A stretch of DNA of 64,000 nucleotides from Nocardia sp. BMG111209 (GCF_000381925.1 NZ_KB907307.1:2542001-2606000), one strand, 5' to 3'. Shown: positions 17,099 to 26,220, numbered from the stretch's first letter. A program made the numbers and translations. Notes: generated by a model not told the origin, from the letters alone.

Positions 17099-18037
17099 AT
17101 GATCGACTTCGAGGGGCAGGTCGTCGTGGTGACCGGGGCCGGCCGGGGCTTGGGCCGCCTGTACGCACTGGATATGGCCCGGCGCGGCGCGTCGGTGGTG
17201 GTCAACGATCTCGGCGCGACGATGGGTGGTGAAGGGTCCGATCCGCGCGTCGCCGACGAGGTGGTCGCCGAGATCCGCGCGGCGGGCGGGAACGCGGTGC
17301 CGTCGTTCGACTCGGTCGACAGTCCCGAAGGCGGCGACGCCATCGTCCGGACCGCGATCGAGCATTTCGGGCGTCTGGATGCCGTGATCAGCAATGCCGG
17401 CATCTTCGACAGCGTCCCCTTCGACGAGATGACACCGCGACAATGGCGGCACATGCTCAGCGTCCACCTCGACGGCGGTTTCCATGTGAGCCGACCGGCG
17501 TTCGAGGTGATGAAGCGGCAGGGATACGGACGATTCGTCTTCATCTCGTCCTCGGGCGGCCTGTTCGGGCAGCACCTCGAAGCGCACTACGGCGCCGCGA
17601 AAGCGGGACTGGTCGGGCTGAGCAATGTCATCGCGCTCGAGGGAGCCGATCACGGCATCCTCTCGAATACGGTACTGCCGTTCGGGATTTCACGCATGGT
17701 CACGCAAACCGTCGATGCGCACACCCTGTCGAATTCGGGACTCGAGCAGTTGATCGCGCCGGAAAAGGTCGTTCCGATGATCACCTACCTCGCCAGCCGC
17801 GCCTGCCGGACCAGCCATCAGAATTTCTCGGCCTGTGCCGGTCGATTCGCCCGCGTCTTCATCGGCATCGGCGACGGCTGGATGGCAGACCCGGACACCA
17901 CCCCCACCGCGGAGGATATCGCCGGCCGCTTCCCGGCGATATCGGGAACCGAACCCTTCACCGTCCCGGCCCACATCTACGAAGAACTGTTCCACGTCGT
18001 GGGCCGCCGGAACGAAACCGGGAACAAGGACGCCTGA
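17099..18037 (+). CDS. SDR, similar to (3R)-hydroxyacyl-CoA dehydrogenase / HSD17B4 type
   Basis: A 312-residue SDR with the loop TGAGRGLGR at about residues 12-20, the NDLG segment, SNAG, ISSSGG and the catalytic YGAAK. The N-terminus (MIDFEGQVVVVTGAG) and the 30-residue C-terminal extension resemble the dehydrogenase part of peroxisomal multifunctional enzyme type 2, which acts on 3-hydroxyacyl-CoA or 17-beta-hydroxysteroids. ATG 17099 follows a GGGGG tract. It is divergent from the TetR gene and lies 283 bp upstream of the NRPS gene, so membership in that cluster is possible but not shown. Confidence 0.85.
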   Translation: MIDFEGQVVVVTGAGRGLGRLYALDMARRGASVVVNDLGATMGGEGSDPRVADEVVAEIRAAGGNAVPSFDSVDSPEGGDAIVRTAIEHFGRLDAVISNAGIFDSVPFDEMTPRQWRHMLSVHLDGGFHVSRPAFEVMKRQGYGRFVFISSSGGLFGQHLEAHYGAAKAGLVGLSNVIALEGADHGILSNTVLPFGISRMVTQTVDAHTLSNSGLEQLIAPEKVVPMITYLASRACRTSHQNFSACAGRFARVFIGIGDGWMADPDTTPTAEDIAGRFPAISGTEPFTVPAHIYEELFHVVGRRNETGNKDA

Positions 18038-18320
18038 GCGCAAAGGCAGCCGGACCGCGATTACCGGATGTTTCTCCATTGTAATCTGTTGCTGTACACG
18101 GCTATTCGCTCGGTGATACCGTTCGCATCGGGTGGTCGTCCGGCCGGTGTGGCAACAGCCGCGAGGCCGGCGAATCCGTGATCCGCGAGTGAGCGACGAG
18201 TAACGGATTCACCGGGAACGACGTCCGCCGATACCCGGGATTCTTGTTCGAGCCGAGACCGATTGCGCTGTGCCGCAATGATCGTCGACAACGCCGAGAA
18301 CGGGAAGGGGAAGGAATATC

Positions 18321-21300
18321 GTGCCTTTCCTGCATGATCTGCTGGTCGCGCAGGCGACGAAGGCCCCGGACGATATCGCCGCACTGTACGGCGACGACGC
18401 CATGACGTTCGCCGAGATCGACGCTGCCGCGGATCGGGTGGCCGCCGCGCTCGTCGCCCGCGGGGTCCGGCCGGGCGACCGGGTGGGCCTGCACATGCTG
18501 CGCTCGCTCACGCTGGTTCCCGCCGTCTTCGGGCTGTTGCGTGCCGGTGGCGTCTGCGTGCCGATCGATCCGGAGGATCCGGTCACGCGCCGGGCCACGA
18601 TCCTGGAACATTCCGGAGTCACTGTCGTACTCACCGAGCGCGCGTTACGCGGCTCCCACGACGCCGACGAGGTCGAGGCCGAGGCCGCGGTGTCCGGCGC
18701 GCCTCTTACCCGTCCGGTCGACCTGGACGACGACGCGCCCGCCTTCGCGTTCTACACCTCCGGGTCGACCGGAGTGCCCAAGGGCGTGGTGCTCACCCAC
18801 CGTGCCCTGCTCAGTGGCCAGCAATGGCTGCAGTCCGCGTTCCCGCTCGAGCCCGGCCGGCGGCAACTGCTGCGCACCACCCTCAGCATCACCAACCTCG
18901 TTCGTGAGGTGTTCTGGCCGATGCTGTTCGGCGGCACGATCGTGATCGTGCCACCCGGTGCGCACAAGGATCCGGACCGCCTGGTCGAGATGATCAACGA
19001 ATACGACGTCGCCGTGGTGCTGGTATTGCCCGCGCTGCTGTCCGGGATGCTCGACAATCCGGCGTTCGCCGCCAATACGTCACTCGAGTACGTGTTCTGC
19101 AGCAGCGACGTCATGCCGGGCGATCTGCCGGAACGGTATTTCGCGACCGGTCCCGGCGCGCGGCTGTTCAACCTCTACGGCCTCACCGAGGCATTGTACT
19201 GCACCCGGTTCGAATGTCTGCGCGGCGCCGCGTACGACGGCTTCGTACCGGTGGGTTCCGCCGCCGAGCTGACCCCGCACATCCTCGACGACACGCTGGG
19301 GCCGGTCCCGGACGGCGGGACCGGCGAGCTGTGCATGACCGGCGCCGGGATGTCGTCGGGCTACAGCGGGCTGCCGGAACTCACCGCGGCCCGGTTCGTC
19401 GACACCGTCCACGGCAGGACGTTTCGTACCGGGGACCTGGCTCGCCGCTCCGCGGACGGCCGGATCGAACTGCTCGGCCGGATGGACGATCAGGTGAAGA
19501 TCGCCGGCTTCCGGGTGGAGCTGGGCGAGGTCGAGGTCCGGCTGCGCGAGCTTCCCGGCGTCGAGGACGCGGTCGCGGTGGGACAGCGCGGCGCGAACGG
19601 GCACCAGCGGCTGATCGCCTATCTGATCGGCGACGGCGACACGCTGACCGCGGCGGCGATCCGCGAGCGGCTGTCCGAGCGGCTCCCCGACCATATGGTT
19701 CCGGCGGCGTTCGTGGTGGTCGACGCGATTCCGTTGACCCACAACACGAAAGTCGATCGCCGCGCCCTCATGGATTTGCCGGGCCGGCAGCTGGCGGCCA
19801 CCGAGTCCTACACCGCGCCGCGCACCGAACTCGAAACCTACCTGTGCGGGGTATGGGCCGAACAACTGTCGGTACCCGAGGTGGGTATCCACGACAATTT
19901 CTTCGCCCTCGGCGGTGACTCGATCCAGGGCTTCCTGGTCTCCGCGAAGGCTCATCGGGACGGCGTCGCGCTGAGTACGACCCAGGTGTTCGACACACCG
20001 ACCGTCGCGGAAACGGCGCGATATGTCGCGACCGGTCCGGCGCGCGCCGCGGCCGCAGATCCGGCCGGTGACACGATGTCCGCCGCGGAACTCGCCGCGG
20101 TACGGCGCGCGGCCGCCGATCCGGCCGGCATCGAGAACGCGTACCCGCTCACCCCGACACAGCTGGGCATGCTGTTCCATTCGCTGCTCGACGCCGATTC
20201 GGGGGTCTACTTCGAGCAGATCGTCCATGCCCTCGACGGCGAACTCGACGTCGCCGCCTACCAGCGCGCGTGGCAGCAGGTCGCCGACCGGCACGAGATC
20301 CTGCGGGTACGGATCGCCACCCGCGACCTGCCCCGGCCGATGCAGGTGGTTCAGCGTGGCGCACGGCCGGAATGGACGACCGTCGACTGGTCCGGCCGTG
20401 CGGACTGGCCGGATCTGCTGGCGGATCATCTCGGCGAGGACCGGCGCCGCGGATTCGACCTCGACCGGGCGCCGCTGTTGCGGTTGACGCTGGTCCGGCT
20501 CGGCACGACGACGTTCGAGCTGGTGATCAGCTATCACCATCTGATCCTCGATGCCTGGTCGTTGTCGGTGCTGTTACGCGACGTCCTCGAGATCTACCGG
20601 GCCGACCGGGCGGGCGTGCCACCGCAGTTGGCGCCGGCACGCTCGTTCGGTGATTACGTGACTTTCCTGGAACGGCAGGACGGCACCGCGGCGCGGCAGT
20701 ACTGGGCCGAGCGCCTGGCCGAATTCGGCGGGCCGACCGTCATCGGCACGTCCACCCGGCTCGGACTGTCGGCGAGCGCGCAGGAGTTGCATGCCGAGGC
20801 CCGGCTCGATCTGGGCGAACAGCTCACCGAACAGCTGCTCGACTACGGGCGCGCACATCAGCTGACGCTGAACTCGATGGTGCAGGCGGCGTGGGCGATC
20901 GTGCTCGGCGGATTCGGCGACCGATCCGATGTGTGTTTCGGTATCACCGTCACCCACCGGCCGCTCGCCCTGGCCGGCGTCGAGGACATCGTCGGAATCT
21001 TCATCAACACGATGCCGATGCGGGTCCGGCTGGAGGACGACCGGGCGATCGGGGTCTGGCTCCAGCGAATTCAGCACGCGCAGGTCGCCGCCCGTGCTCA
21101 CGACCATTACCCGCTGCCCTCGATCCAGCAGCATACGGACCTGCCGAACGGGCAGCTCATGTTCGAGTCGTTGCTCGTCTTCGAGAACTTCCCCCGCCGC
21201 ACCGGGTGGACCGGCCGCGGCGGTGTGGACATGCGCCAGGAACGCTACGTCGGCTGGACCAACTATCCCCTGGCGATCGAAGCCGTTCCGGAACAACAGC

Positions 21301-21740
21301 TCTACTTCCGGGTCACCTACGACCGGGCCTGCTTCGACGCGAATCTGGTGGACACGGTGCTCGCGGCATTTCGTGATGTGCTGGCGGCGATCGCGACCGG
21401 CGGGTCCGGCACGGTCGGCGACCTCGTGCACCGGGTCGCCGCGAACCGGCCGCAACGGCCGGAACCCCTGCGCGAGAAGGCTTTTCCCGCACGAGGCACC
21501 GCCGTCCGCGCGCCGGTGGCCACTGCGCCACGGACCGATCGCGAGGCCGCGCTCGCCGCGATCTGGTCCGAGGTGCTGGAGGTGGACGAGGTCGACGTCG
21601 GCGCCTCGTTTCTCGCGCTCGGCGGAAGTTCGCTCGCCGGAATGCATCTCGCCGGGCTGGCCAGGGCCGCCGGGTTCGACGTGAGTGTCGCGGACCTGTT
21701 CCGCGCCGAACTCACCGTGCGCGATCTGGCGAACCGATGA
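18321..21740 (+). CDS. Nonribosomal peptide synthetase, A-T-C-T
   Basis: The 1139-residue protein has an adenylation domain (about 5-490; A3 YTSGSTGVPKG, A5 NLYGLTE, A7 RTGDLARR), a carrier domain (attachment Ser534 in GGDSIQG), a condensation domain (about 605-1025; HHLILDAWS with His740 and Asp744) and a second carrier domain (Ser1104 in GGSSLAG). There is no thioesterase or reductase. In the A4 region the Asp that binds the alpha-amino group of standard substrates seems replaced (SITNLVREVFWP), so the activated monomer may not be an ordinary alpha-amino acid. GTG 18321 has AAGGA five bases upstream. It heads the hydrazine-type cluster. Confidence 0.92.
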   Translation: MPFLHDLLVAQATKAPDDIAALYGDDAMTFAEIDAAADRVAAALVARGVRPGDRVGLHMLRSLTLVPAVFGLLRAGGVCVPIDPEDPVTRRATILEHSGVTVVLTERALRGSHDADEVEAEAAVSGAPLTRPVDLDDDAPAFAFYTSGSTGVPKGVVLTHRALLSGQQWLQSAFPLEPGRRQLLRTTLSITNLVREVFWPMLFGGTIVIVPPGAHKDPDRLVEMINEYDVAVVLVLPALLSGMLDNPAFAANTSLEYVFCSSDVMPGDLPERYFATGPGARLFNLYGLTEALYCTRFECLRGAAYDGFVPVGSAAELTPHILDDTLGPVPDGGTGELCMTGAGMSSGYSGLPELTAARFVDTVHGRTFRTGDLARRSADGRIELLGRMDDQVKIAGFRVELGEVEVRLRELPGVEDAVAVGQRGANGHQRLIAYLIGDGDTLTAAAIRERLSERLPDHMVPAAFVVVDAIPLTHNTKVDRRALMDLPGRQLAATESYTAPRTELETYLCGVWAEQLSVPEVGIHDNFFALGGDSIQGFLVSAKAHRDGVALSTTQVFDTPTVAETARYVATGPARAAAADPAGDTMSAAELAAVRRAAADPAGIENAYPLTPTQLGMLFHSLLDADSGVYFEQIVHALDGELDVAAYQRAWQQVADRHEILRVRIATRDLPRPMQVVQRGARPEWTTVDWSGRADWPDLLADHLGEDRRRGFDLDRAPLLRLTLVRLGTTTFELVISYHHLILDAWSLSVLLRDVLEIYRADRAGVPPQLAPARSFGDYVTFLERQDGTAARQYWAERLAEFGGPTVIGTSTRLGLSASAQELHAEARLDLGEQLTEQLLDYGRAHQLTLNSMVQAAWAIVLGGFGDRSDVCFGITVTHRPLALAGVEDIVGIFINTMPMRVRLEDDRAIGVWLQRIQHAQVAARAHDHYPLPSIQQHTDLPNGQLMFESLLVFENFPRRTGWTGRGGVDMRQERYVGWTNYPLAIEAVPEQQLYFRVTYDRACFDANLVDTVLAAFRDVLAAIATGGSGTVGDLVHRVAANRPQRPEPLREKAFPARGTAVRAPVATAPRTDREAALAAIWSEVLEVDEVDVGASFLALGGSSLAGMHLAGLARAAGFDVSVADLFRAELTVRDLANR

Positions 21741-21774
21741 CCACCCGATCCGTTCCCATCCGAGAGGTGCGCAC

Positions 21775-22131
21775 ATGACCGGCCTCGCTTTCCAACGGCG
21801 CGCGGATGCCGCGGTGCGGCAGGAGCACGGGTGCGAGGTCCGCCGCATCCTGCCCTGGGGGCACACCGGCCCGTCCGACACCGGAATGGGTGTGTGCGCG
21901 GTGGCGCCGGGCACGGTCAGCACGCCCCACCGCCACGTCGACCACGAGCAGTTCTATGTGGTGCGCGGACACGGCCGGGTCCATGTCGACGACGAGAGTC
22001 TCGAGATCGGTCCCGGCGACGCCTTCGTGGTCGGCTCCCGGCAGCTCCATTTCTTCGAAAACTGTTCGGCCACAGACATACTCGAGCTCATCTCGGTGTG
22101 GTCGCAGGGTCCGCTGGGCGGCGCCTCGTGA
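21775..22131 (+). CDS. Cupin protein, probable subunit of a split hydrazine synthetase
   Basis: A single-domain cupin of 118 residues. Cupin motif 1 is complete: His52, His54, Glu58 and Gly65 in PHRHVDHEQFYVVRG. Motif 2 is GPGDAFVVGSRQLHFFEN with the fourth ligand His. It would bind one divalent metal, commonly zinc. Known hydrazine synthetases combine a cupin domain with a MetRS-like domain; the cupin performs the rearrangement that forms the N-N bond. Here the MetRS-like gene starts inside the cupin stop codon (GTGA). GAGAGGTG upstream supports ATG 21775. Confidence 0.85.
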   Translation: MTGLAFQRRADAAVRQEHGCEVRRILPWGHTGPSDTGMGVCAVAPGTVSTPHRHVDHEQFYVVRGHGRVHVDDESLEIGPGDAFVVGSRQLHFFENCSATDILELISVWSQGPLGGAS

Positions 22132-23621
22132 CCGGATTCCTCGTCACCGCCACCCCGCCGACGCCCAACGGCGATCTGCATGTCGGTCATGTGGCCGGTC
22201 CGTATCTCGGCGCGGACGTGTTCACCCGGGCGCAGCGCATGCTCGGCCACACCGTGAAATATGTGTCCGGCGTGGACGATCACCAGACCTATGTGGTGAC
22301 CACCGCACAGGGACTGGGCCGGGAACCTGGTGAGTTCGCCGCGCACTGCGGTGCCGACATCCGGGAAACTCTGCGGGTCGCCGGCATCGACATGGACGTG
22401 CTGCGGACCCCCGACGCCGCGTACCGGGCCGACGTCGCCGGGTTTTTCGCCGAACTGTACGACAAAGGCGCACTTGCCCGGCGCGAGTGGGTTTTTCGCT
22501 ACGAACCGGACACCGGTCGCCACCGGCTGGAGGCCTTCGCGCCGGGATACTGCCGGACCTGCCTGGCGACCGTGTGCGGGACCGTCTGCGAACTGTGCGG
22601 ACACCCCGGCGGCCCGGGGCCGCTCTACGGCGAGGACGGCACCGTCGCCCGGACCGTGCCGATTCTCGTTCTCCCACTGGAGGATTACCGCGAGCGGTTC
22701 GTGCGGTTCTACACCGATCGGCGCGACACCGTGCGCCCGCACGTACTGCGGTTCGTCACGGAGATGCTGTCCCGGCCGCTACCCGACTTCCCGATCACCT
22801 ATCCCGCGGACTGGGGAATCCCGGTGACCCTCGACGGCTACGGCGGGCAGGTGTTCAATGCCTGGGCGGAGATGCTGCCCGGCCTGGTGCGTTCGGCCAC
22901 CGACGTGTGGCGGGCCGGTTCCGGCTACGAACTGGTGCAATTCCTGGGCTACGACAATACGTTCTATTTCTCGCTCGCCCACCTCGCGCTGACCTTCGCG
23001 CACGGCGGCCTGATCCTCCCCACGGCCATCGTGACCAACGAGTTCTATCACCTCGACGGCGCCAAATTCTCCACCAGTCGCCGGCATGTGATCGGGGCAC
23101 GCGATCTGGTCGTCCGGCACGGCGCCGACGACGCGCGCTTCTACCTGGCCCTGACCAACCCCGAACTACAGACCTCGGACTTCTCCGACGCGCAGTTCCG
23201 GCACACCGTGCGCACCCGGTTGCACGACCCGCTGAACGCGATCGCCGCGGCGCTCGAACCGCTGTCCGGCCGTCCGGTCCCGGGCACCGCGTACCCGCTG
23301 CTCGACGGCTACCGCGACCGGATGCGGCAGGCGTATTCGCTACCGGACTTCAGCATCCGCCGAGCGGCGGAAACCACGGCGAATCTGCTGGCACTGCTGG
23401 CCGAACGAACCTGTGCCGAACCGGCATTGGGCGTGCACGGCCTGCGTGCCATCGCGGTGTGGGCCGCGCCGCTCGTACCGGAATTGGCCGCCCGGATCGC
23501 CGCGCAGTACGCGGACCCGCACACCGTTCCCAGTACCACGGCCATCCGCGGCGAGGCGCATCGGCCGCACATTCGATCGGAGCATCATGACACGCGACGC
23601 CACTGCGCGGAAGAACGGTGA
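22128..23621 (+). CDS. Methionyl-tRNA-synthetase-like protein, probable hydrazine synthetase subunit
   Basis: A class I aminoacyl-tRNA-synthetase fold of 497 residues. The HIGH signature is HVGH at residues 18-21 and the KMSKS loop is KFSTS at 313-317. Cys142, Cys145, Cys150, Cys154 and Cys157 form a zinc-knuckle-like insert. It matches methionyl-tRNA synthetases in fold but has a short C-terminal helical domain. In S56-p1-type pathways such proteins activate an amino acid (glycine) and load it on N6-hydroxylysine instead of tRNA. Position between the cupin and the lysine hydroxylase supports that role here. The last 35 bases overlap the decarboxylase gene. Confidence 0.85.
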   Translation: MTGFLVTATPPTPNGDLHVGHVAGPYLGADVFTRAQRMLGHTVKYVSGVDDHQTYVVTTAQGLGREPGEFAAHCGADIRETLRVAGIDMDVLRTPDAAYRADVAGFFAELYDKGALARREWVFRYEPDTGRHRLEAFAPGYCRTCLATVCGTVCELCGHPGGPGPLYGEDGTVARTVPILVLPLEDYRERFVRFYTDRRDTVRPHVLRFVTEMLSRPLPDFPITYPADWGIPVTLDGYGGQVFNAWAEMLPGLVRSATDVWRAGSGYELVQFLGYDNTFYFSLAHLALTFAHGGLILPTAIVTNEFYHLDGAKFSTSRRHVIGARDLVVRHGADDARFYLALTNPELQTSDFSDAQFRHTVRTRLHDPLNAIAAALEPLSGRPVPGTAYPLLDGYRDRMRQAYSLPDFSIRRAAETTANLLALLAERTCAEPALGVHGLRAIAVWAAPLVPELAARIAAQYADPHTVPSTTAIRGEAHRPHIRSEHHDTRRHCAEER

Positions 23622-24891
23622 GCAGGAACGGATTTCCGGTCCGGACGATCGGAGATCGGGGCTACCGTGTACCGGCGACCGGATCGCCGAACTCTCCGCG
23701 GCGCACGGTACCCCGCTGTGGGTCTACGACGCCGGCCGTATTCGCTCGCACATCGAATCGCTGCGCCGGTTCGACGTGATCCGCTACATGCAGAAGGCCT
23801 GCTCGAATATCCACATACTGCGCTTGATGCGATCCGAGGGCGTACACGTCACGGTGGTTTCGGCCGGGGAGCTGGATCGGGCACTGACCGCGGGCTACCG
23901 CGTCGACGGTCCGGACCGGCCGATCGTCCTCACCGCCGACCTGCTCGACCGGCCGACCCTGCGCACCGTCGTCGAGCTGGGTGTGCCGGTGAACGCCGGC
24001 TCGCCACACATGCTGTCGCAGATCGGCCGGCTCGCGCCCGGACATCCGGTGTGGATCCGTATCAATCCCGGATTCGGGCACGGCCCCGGCCGCCGGACCA
24101 GCGCCGGCGGCGCGCAGAGCAAGCACGGCATCTGGCACGAGCAATTGGCCGAGAACCTGGCTCTGATCGACCGATACGACCTCGATCTGATCGGCCTGCA
24201 CATGCACGTCGGGTCGAGCGCGGACCACGGACACCTGGCGAAGGTCTGCGACGCGATGGTGAAACTGGTTCTGGCACACCAGCGCCCGATTCACGCCATC
24301 TCCGCCGGCGGCGGCCTGCCGGTCCCCTACCAACCCGGAGACCCCGTGGCGGACGTCGACCACTGTTTCCGGCTCTGGGATACCGCACGGCGGGAAATCG
24401 CCGCCGCGATCGGTCGTCCGGTGCGGCTGGAGATCGAACCCGGACGGTATCTGGTGGCGTCCTCGGGTGCATTGATCACCGAGGTCCGGGCGCACAAACC
24501 GGTGGGCGGCAACCATTTCGTGCTCGTGGACGCCGGATTCAACGACCTCGTGCGGCCCGCCATGTACGGCAGCACACATCGGGTCTCCGCCTTCGGTCCC
24601 GACGGCCTCCCGCGCACCGGATTCGCTCGCGAAACCGTTCTGGCCGGCGCGCTGTGCGAATCCGGCGACGTCTTCACCCAGGACCCGGCGCACGAGGTCC
24701 GGCCGGTGTCGTTGCCCGCGACCGATATCGGGGATCTGGTCGTCTTCCACGACGCCGGCGCGTACGGAGCCAGCATGTCCTCCACCTACAACTCACGGCC
24801 CCTCGCACCCGAAGTCCTCATCGACCGCGGGGTTCCTCGACTGATCCGCCGCCGGCAGACGATCGAGGACCTGCTCGCCCTGGAAATGTGA
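23587..24891 (+). CDS. PLP-dependent decarboxylase of the diaminopimelate decarboxylase family
   Basis: A fold-type III PLP enzyme of 434 residues. The PLP lysine is Lys70 in YMQKACSN. The glycine-rich phosphate loop is ISAGGGLPVPY, followed by EPGRYLVASSG. The C-terminal CESGDVF and AYGASMSSTYNSRP are the substrate and active-site motifs of diaminopimelate decarboxylases. Inside this cluster it could supply lysine for N-hydroxylation or decarboxylate the hydrazine amino acid. The first 30 residues are not conserved. ATG 23587 has GGAG five bases upstream and overlaps the previous gene. Confidence 0.88.
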   Translation: MTRDATARKNGEQERISGPDDRRSGLPCTGDRIAELSAAHGTPLWVYDAGRIRSHIESLRRFDVIRYMQKACSNIHILRLMRSEGVHVTVVSAGELDRALTAGYRVDGPDRPIVLTADLLDRPTLRTVVELGVPVNAGSPHMLSQIGRLAPGHPVWIRINPGFGHGPGRRTSAGGAQSKHGIWHEQLAENLALIDRYDLDLIGLHMHVGSSADHGHLAKVCDAMVKLVLAHQRPIHAISAGGGLPVPYQPGDPVADVDHCFRLWDTARREIAAAIGRPVRLEIEPGRYLVASSGALITEVRAHKPVGGNHFVLVDAGFNDLVRPAMYGSTHRVSAFGPDGLPRTGFARETVLAGALCESGDVFTQDPAHEVRPVSLPATDIGDLVVFHDAGAYGASMSSTYNSRPLAPEVLIDRGVPRLIRRRQTIEDLLALEM

Positions 24892-24899
24892 AGCCGCCC

Positions 24900-26186
24900 A
24901 TGCGGACTCTCACCGTGATCGGTGCCGGTCCCAAAGCCGTTGCGGTGGCGGCGAAAGCACACGTCCTGCGGAGCCTCGGCTACGCCGCCCCCACCGTGCG
25001 CGCGCTCGATCACCGTGGCGTGGGCGGACATTGGCTGCCCGGCGGCGGGTGGACCGATGGTCGTCGGCGCTTGGACACCAGCCCGGAGAAGGACATCGGA
25101 TTCCCGTACCGCAGCGCACCGGCGGACGGGGTGAGCGCCGAGATCAACACGCGGATGCAGCGTTTCAGCTGGCACAGCTATCTCATCGAACACGGCGGCT
25201 ATGCCGAATGGGTCGACCGCGGCCGTCCGACGCCGCGCCACGACACCTGGGCGCACTATCTGCGGTGGGTCGCGCGACGGGTCGATCTCGAACTCGTCGA
25301 GGCCGAGGTGGTGTCGGTGTCGGTGTCGACCGATCACCGGCGCTGGCAGCTGACGGCGCGGACCACCACCACCGAAGAGGAACTCGATGCCGACACGGTC
25401 ATGATCACCGGGCCGGGGCCGGCCACCGCGGTGCTGGTCCCGAATCAGCCACGGGTGCTGAGTGTTTCGACATTCTGGCAGTTGGCCGCCACCCGCTCCC
25501 TGCCCGCCGCGGACCGGATCGCCGTCCTCGGCGGAGGGGAAACCGCCGCCGCCGTGGTCGATGTCCTGGCCACCCGGCACGACGGCGCCGGCATCGTCGT
25601 GGTGTCGCCGAACGCGACCCTGTACACGCGCGGTGAGAGCTACTTCGAGAGCACCCTCTACAGCGATCCCTCCGGGTGGGCCGAACTGCCTCCGGACGAG
25701 CGCCTCGAACTGATCCGGCACACCGACCGCAGCGTGTTCTCCGCGCGCGTCCAGCAGTCGCTGTTACCCGACGACCGGATCCGGCACCTTCCGGGCCGGG
25801 TCCGGCACGCCGACGCCGGCCCGGACTCGGTGCTGCTGTCGGTCCAGGAGGTCGGCGGCCGATCGACCGCACACCTCTTCGACCTGGTCGTGGATGCGGC
25901 AGGCGGTGATCCGCTGTGGTTCCTCGCGCTGTTCAGCGCCGAGGCACGGGACCTGCTGGAGTCGTCGGCGGGCGCACCGATCGACGAGCCCGGGCTGCGC
26001 GCCACCATCGGCCCCGACCTCGCGGTCACCGGCCTGACACCGATGCTGTTCCTGCCCAACCTCGCCGGCTTCAGCCAGGGGCCGGGTTTCCCGAACCTGG
26101 GTTGCCTGGGCCTGCTGTCGGATCGGGTGATCGACGCCGTGCGCGCCGCTCCGGCCCTGCTCCCCGACCAGGCAGGTCTGCCCTGA
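24900..26186 (+). CDS. Lysine N6-hydroxylase, MbtG-like
   Basis: This flavin-dependent N-hydroxylating monooxygenase converts lysine to N6-hydroxylysine with FAD, NADPH and O2. The 428-residue sequence follows mycobacterial MbtG closely: GAGPKAVAVAAKAHVLR at the FAD site, GGWTDGRRRLDTSPEKD, FPYRSA, the NADPH loop GGGETAA, and the C-terminal QGPGFPNLGCLGLLSDRV. MbtG serves mycobactin assembly, but no other siderophore genes are present here. N6-hydroxylysine is also the nucleophile of hydrazine synthetases, which fits the cupin and MetRS-like genes upstream. The start lies eight bases after the decarboxylase stop. Confidence 0.9.
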   Translation: MRTLTVIGAGPKAVAVAAKAHVLRSLGYAAPTVRALDHRGVGGHWLPGGGWTDGRRRLDTSPEKDIGFPYRSAPADGVSAEINTRMQRFSWHSYLIEHGGYAEWVDRGRPTPRHDTWAHYLRWVARRVDLELVEAEVVSVSVSTDHRRWQLTARTTTTEEELDADTVMITGPGPATAVLVPNQPRVLSVSTFWQLAATRSLPAADRIAVLGGGETAAAVVDVLATRHDGAGIVVVSPNATLYTRGESYFESTLYSDPSGWAELPPDERLELIRHTDRSVFSARVQQSLLPDDRIRHLPGRVRHADAGPDSVLLSVQEVGGRSTAHLFDLVVDAAGGDPLWFLALFSAEARDLLESSAGAPIDEPGLRATIGPDLAVTGLTPMLFLPNLAGFSQGPGFPNLGCLGLLSDRVIDAVRAAPALLPDQAGLP

Positions 26187-26220
26187 CCGCCGCGCGAGGA
26201 GGGCTTGCCCGGTCACGGCT

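Noticed and set aside
22128..23621. The MetRS-like gene as the cell's housekeeping methionyl-tRNA synthetase
   Set aside because: It lies in a metabolite operon between a cupin and a PLP enzyme, overlaps both, and has a reduced C-terminal domain.
24900..26186. Mycobactin or nocobactin cluster suggested by the MbtG-like gene
   Set aside because: No salicylate, polyketide or other mbt-type genes are near; the partners fit an N-N bond pathway instead.
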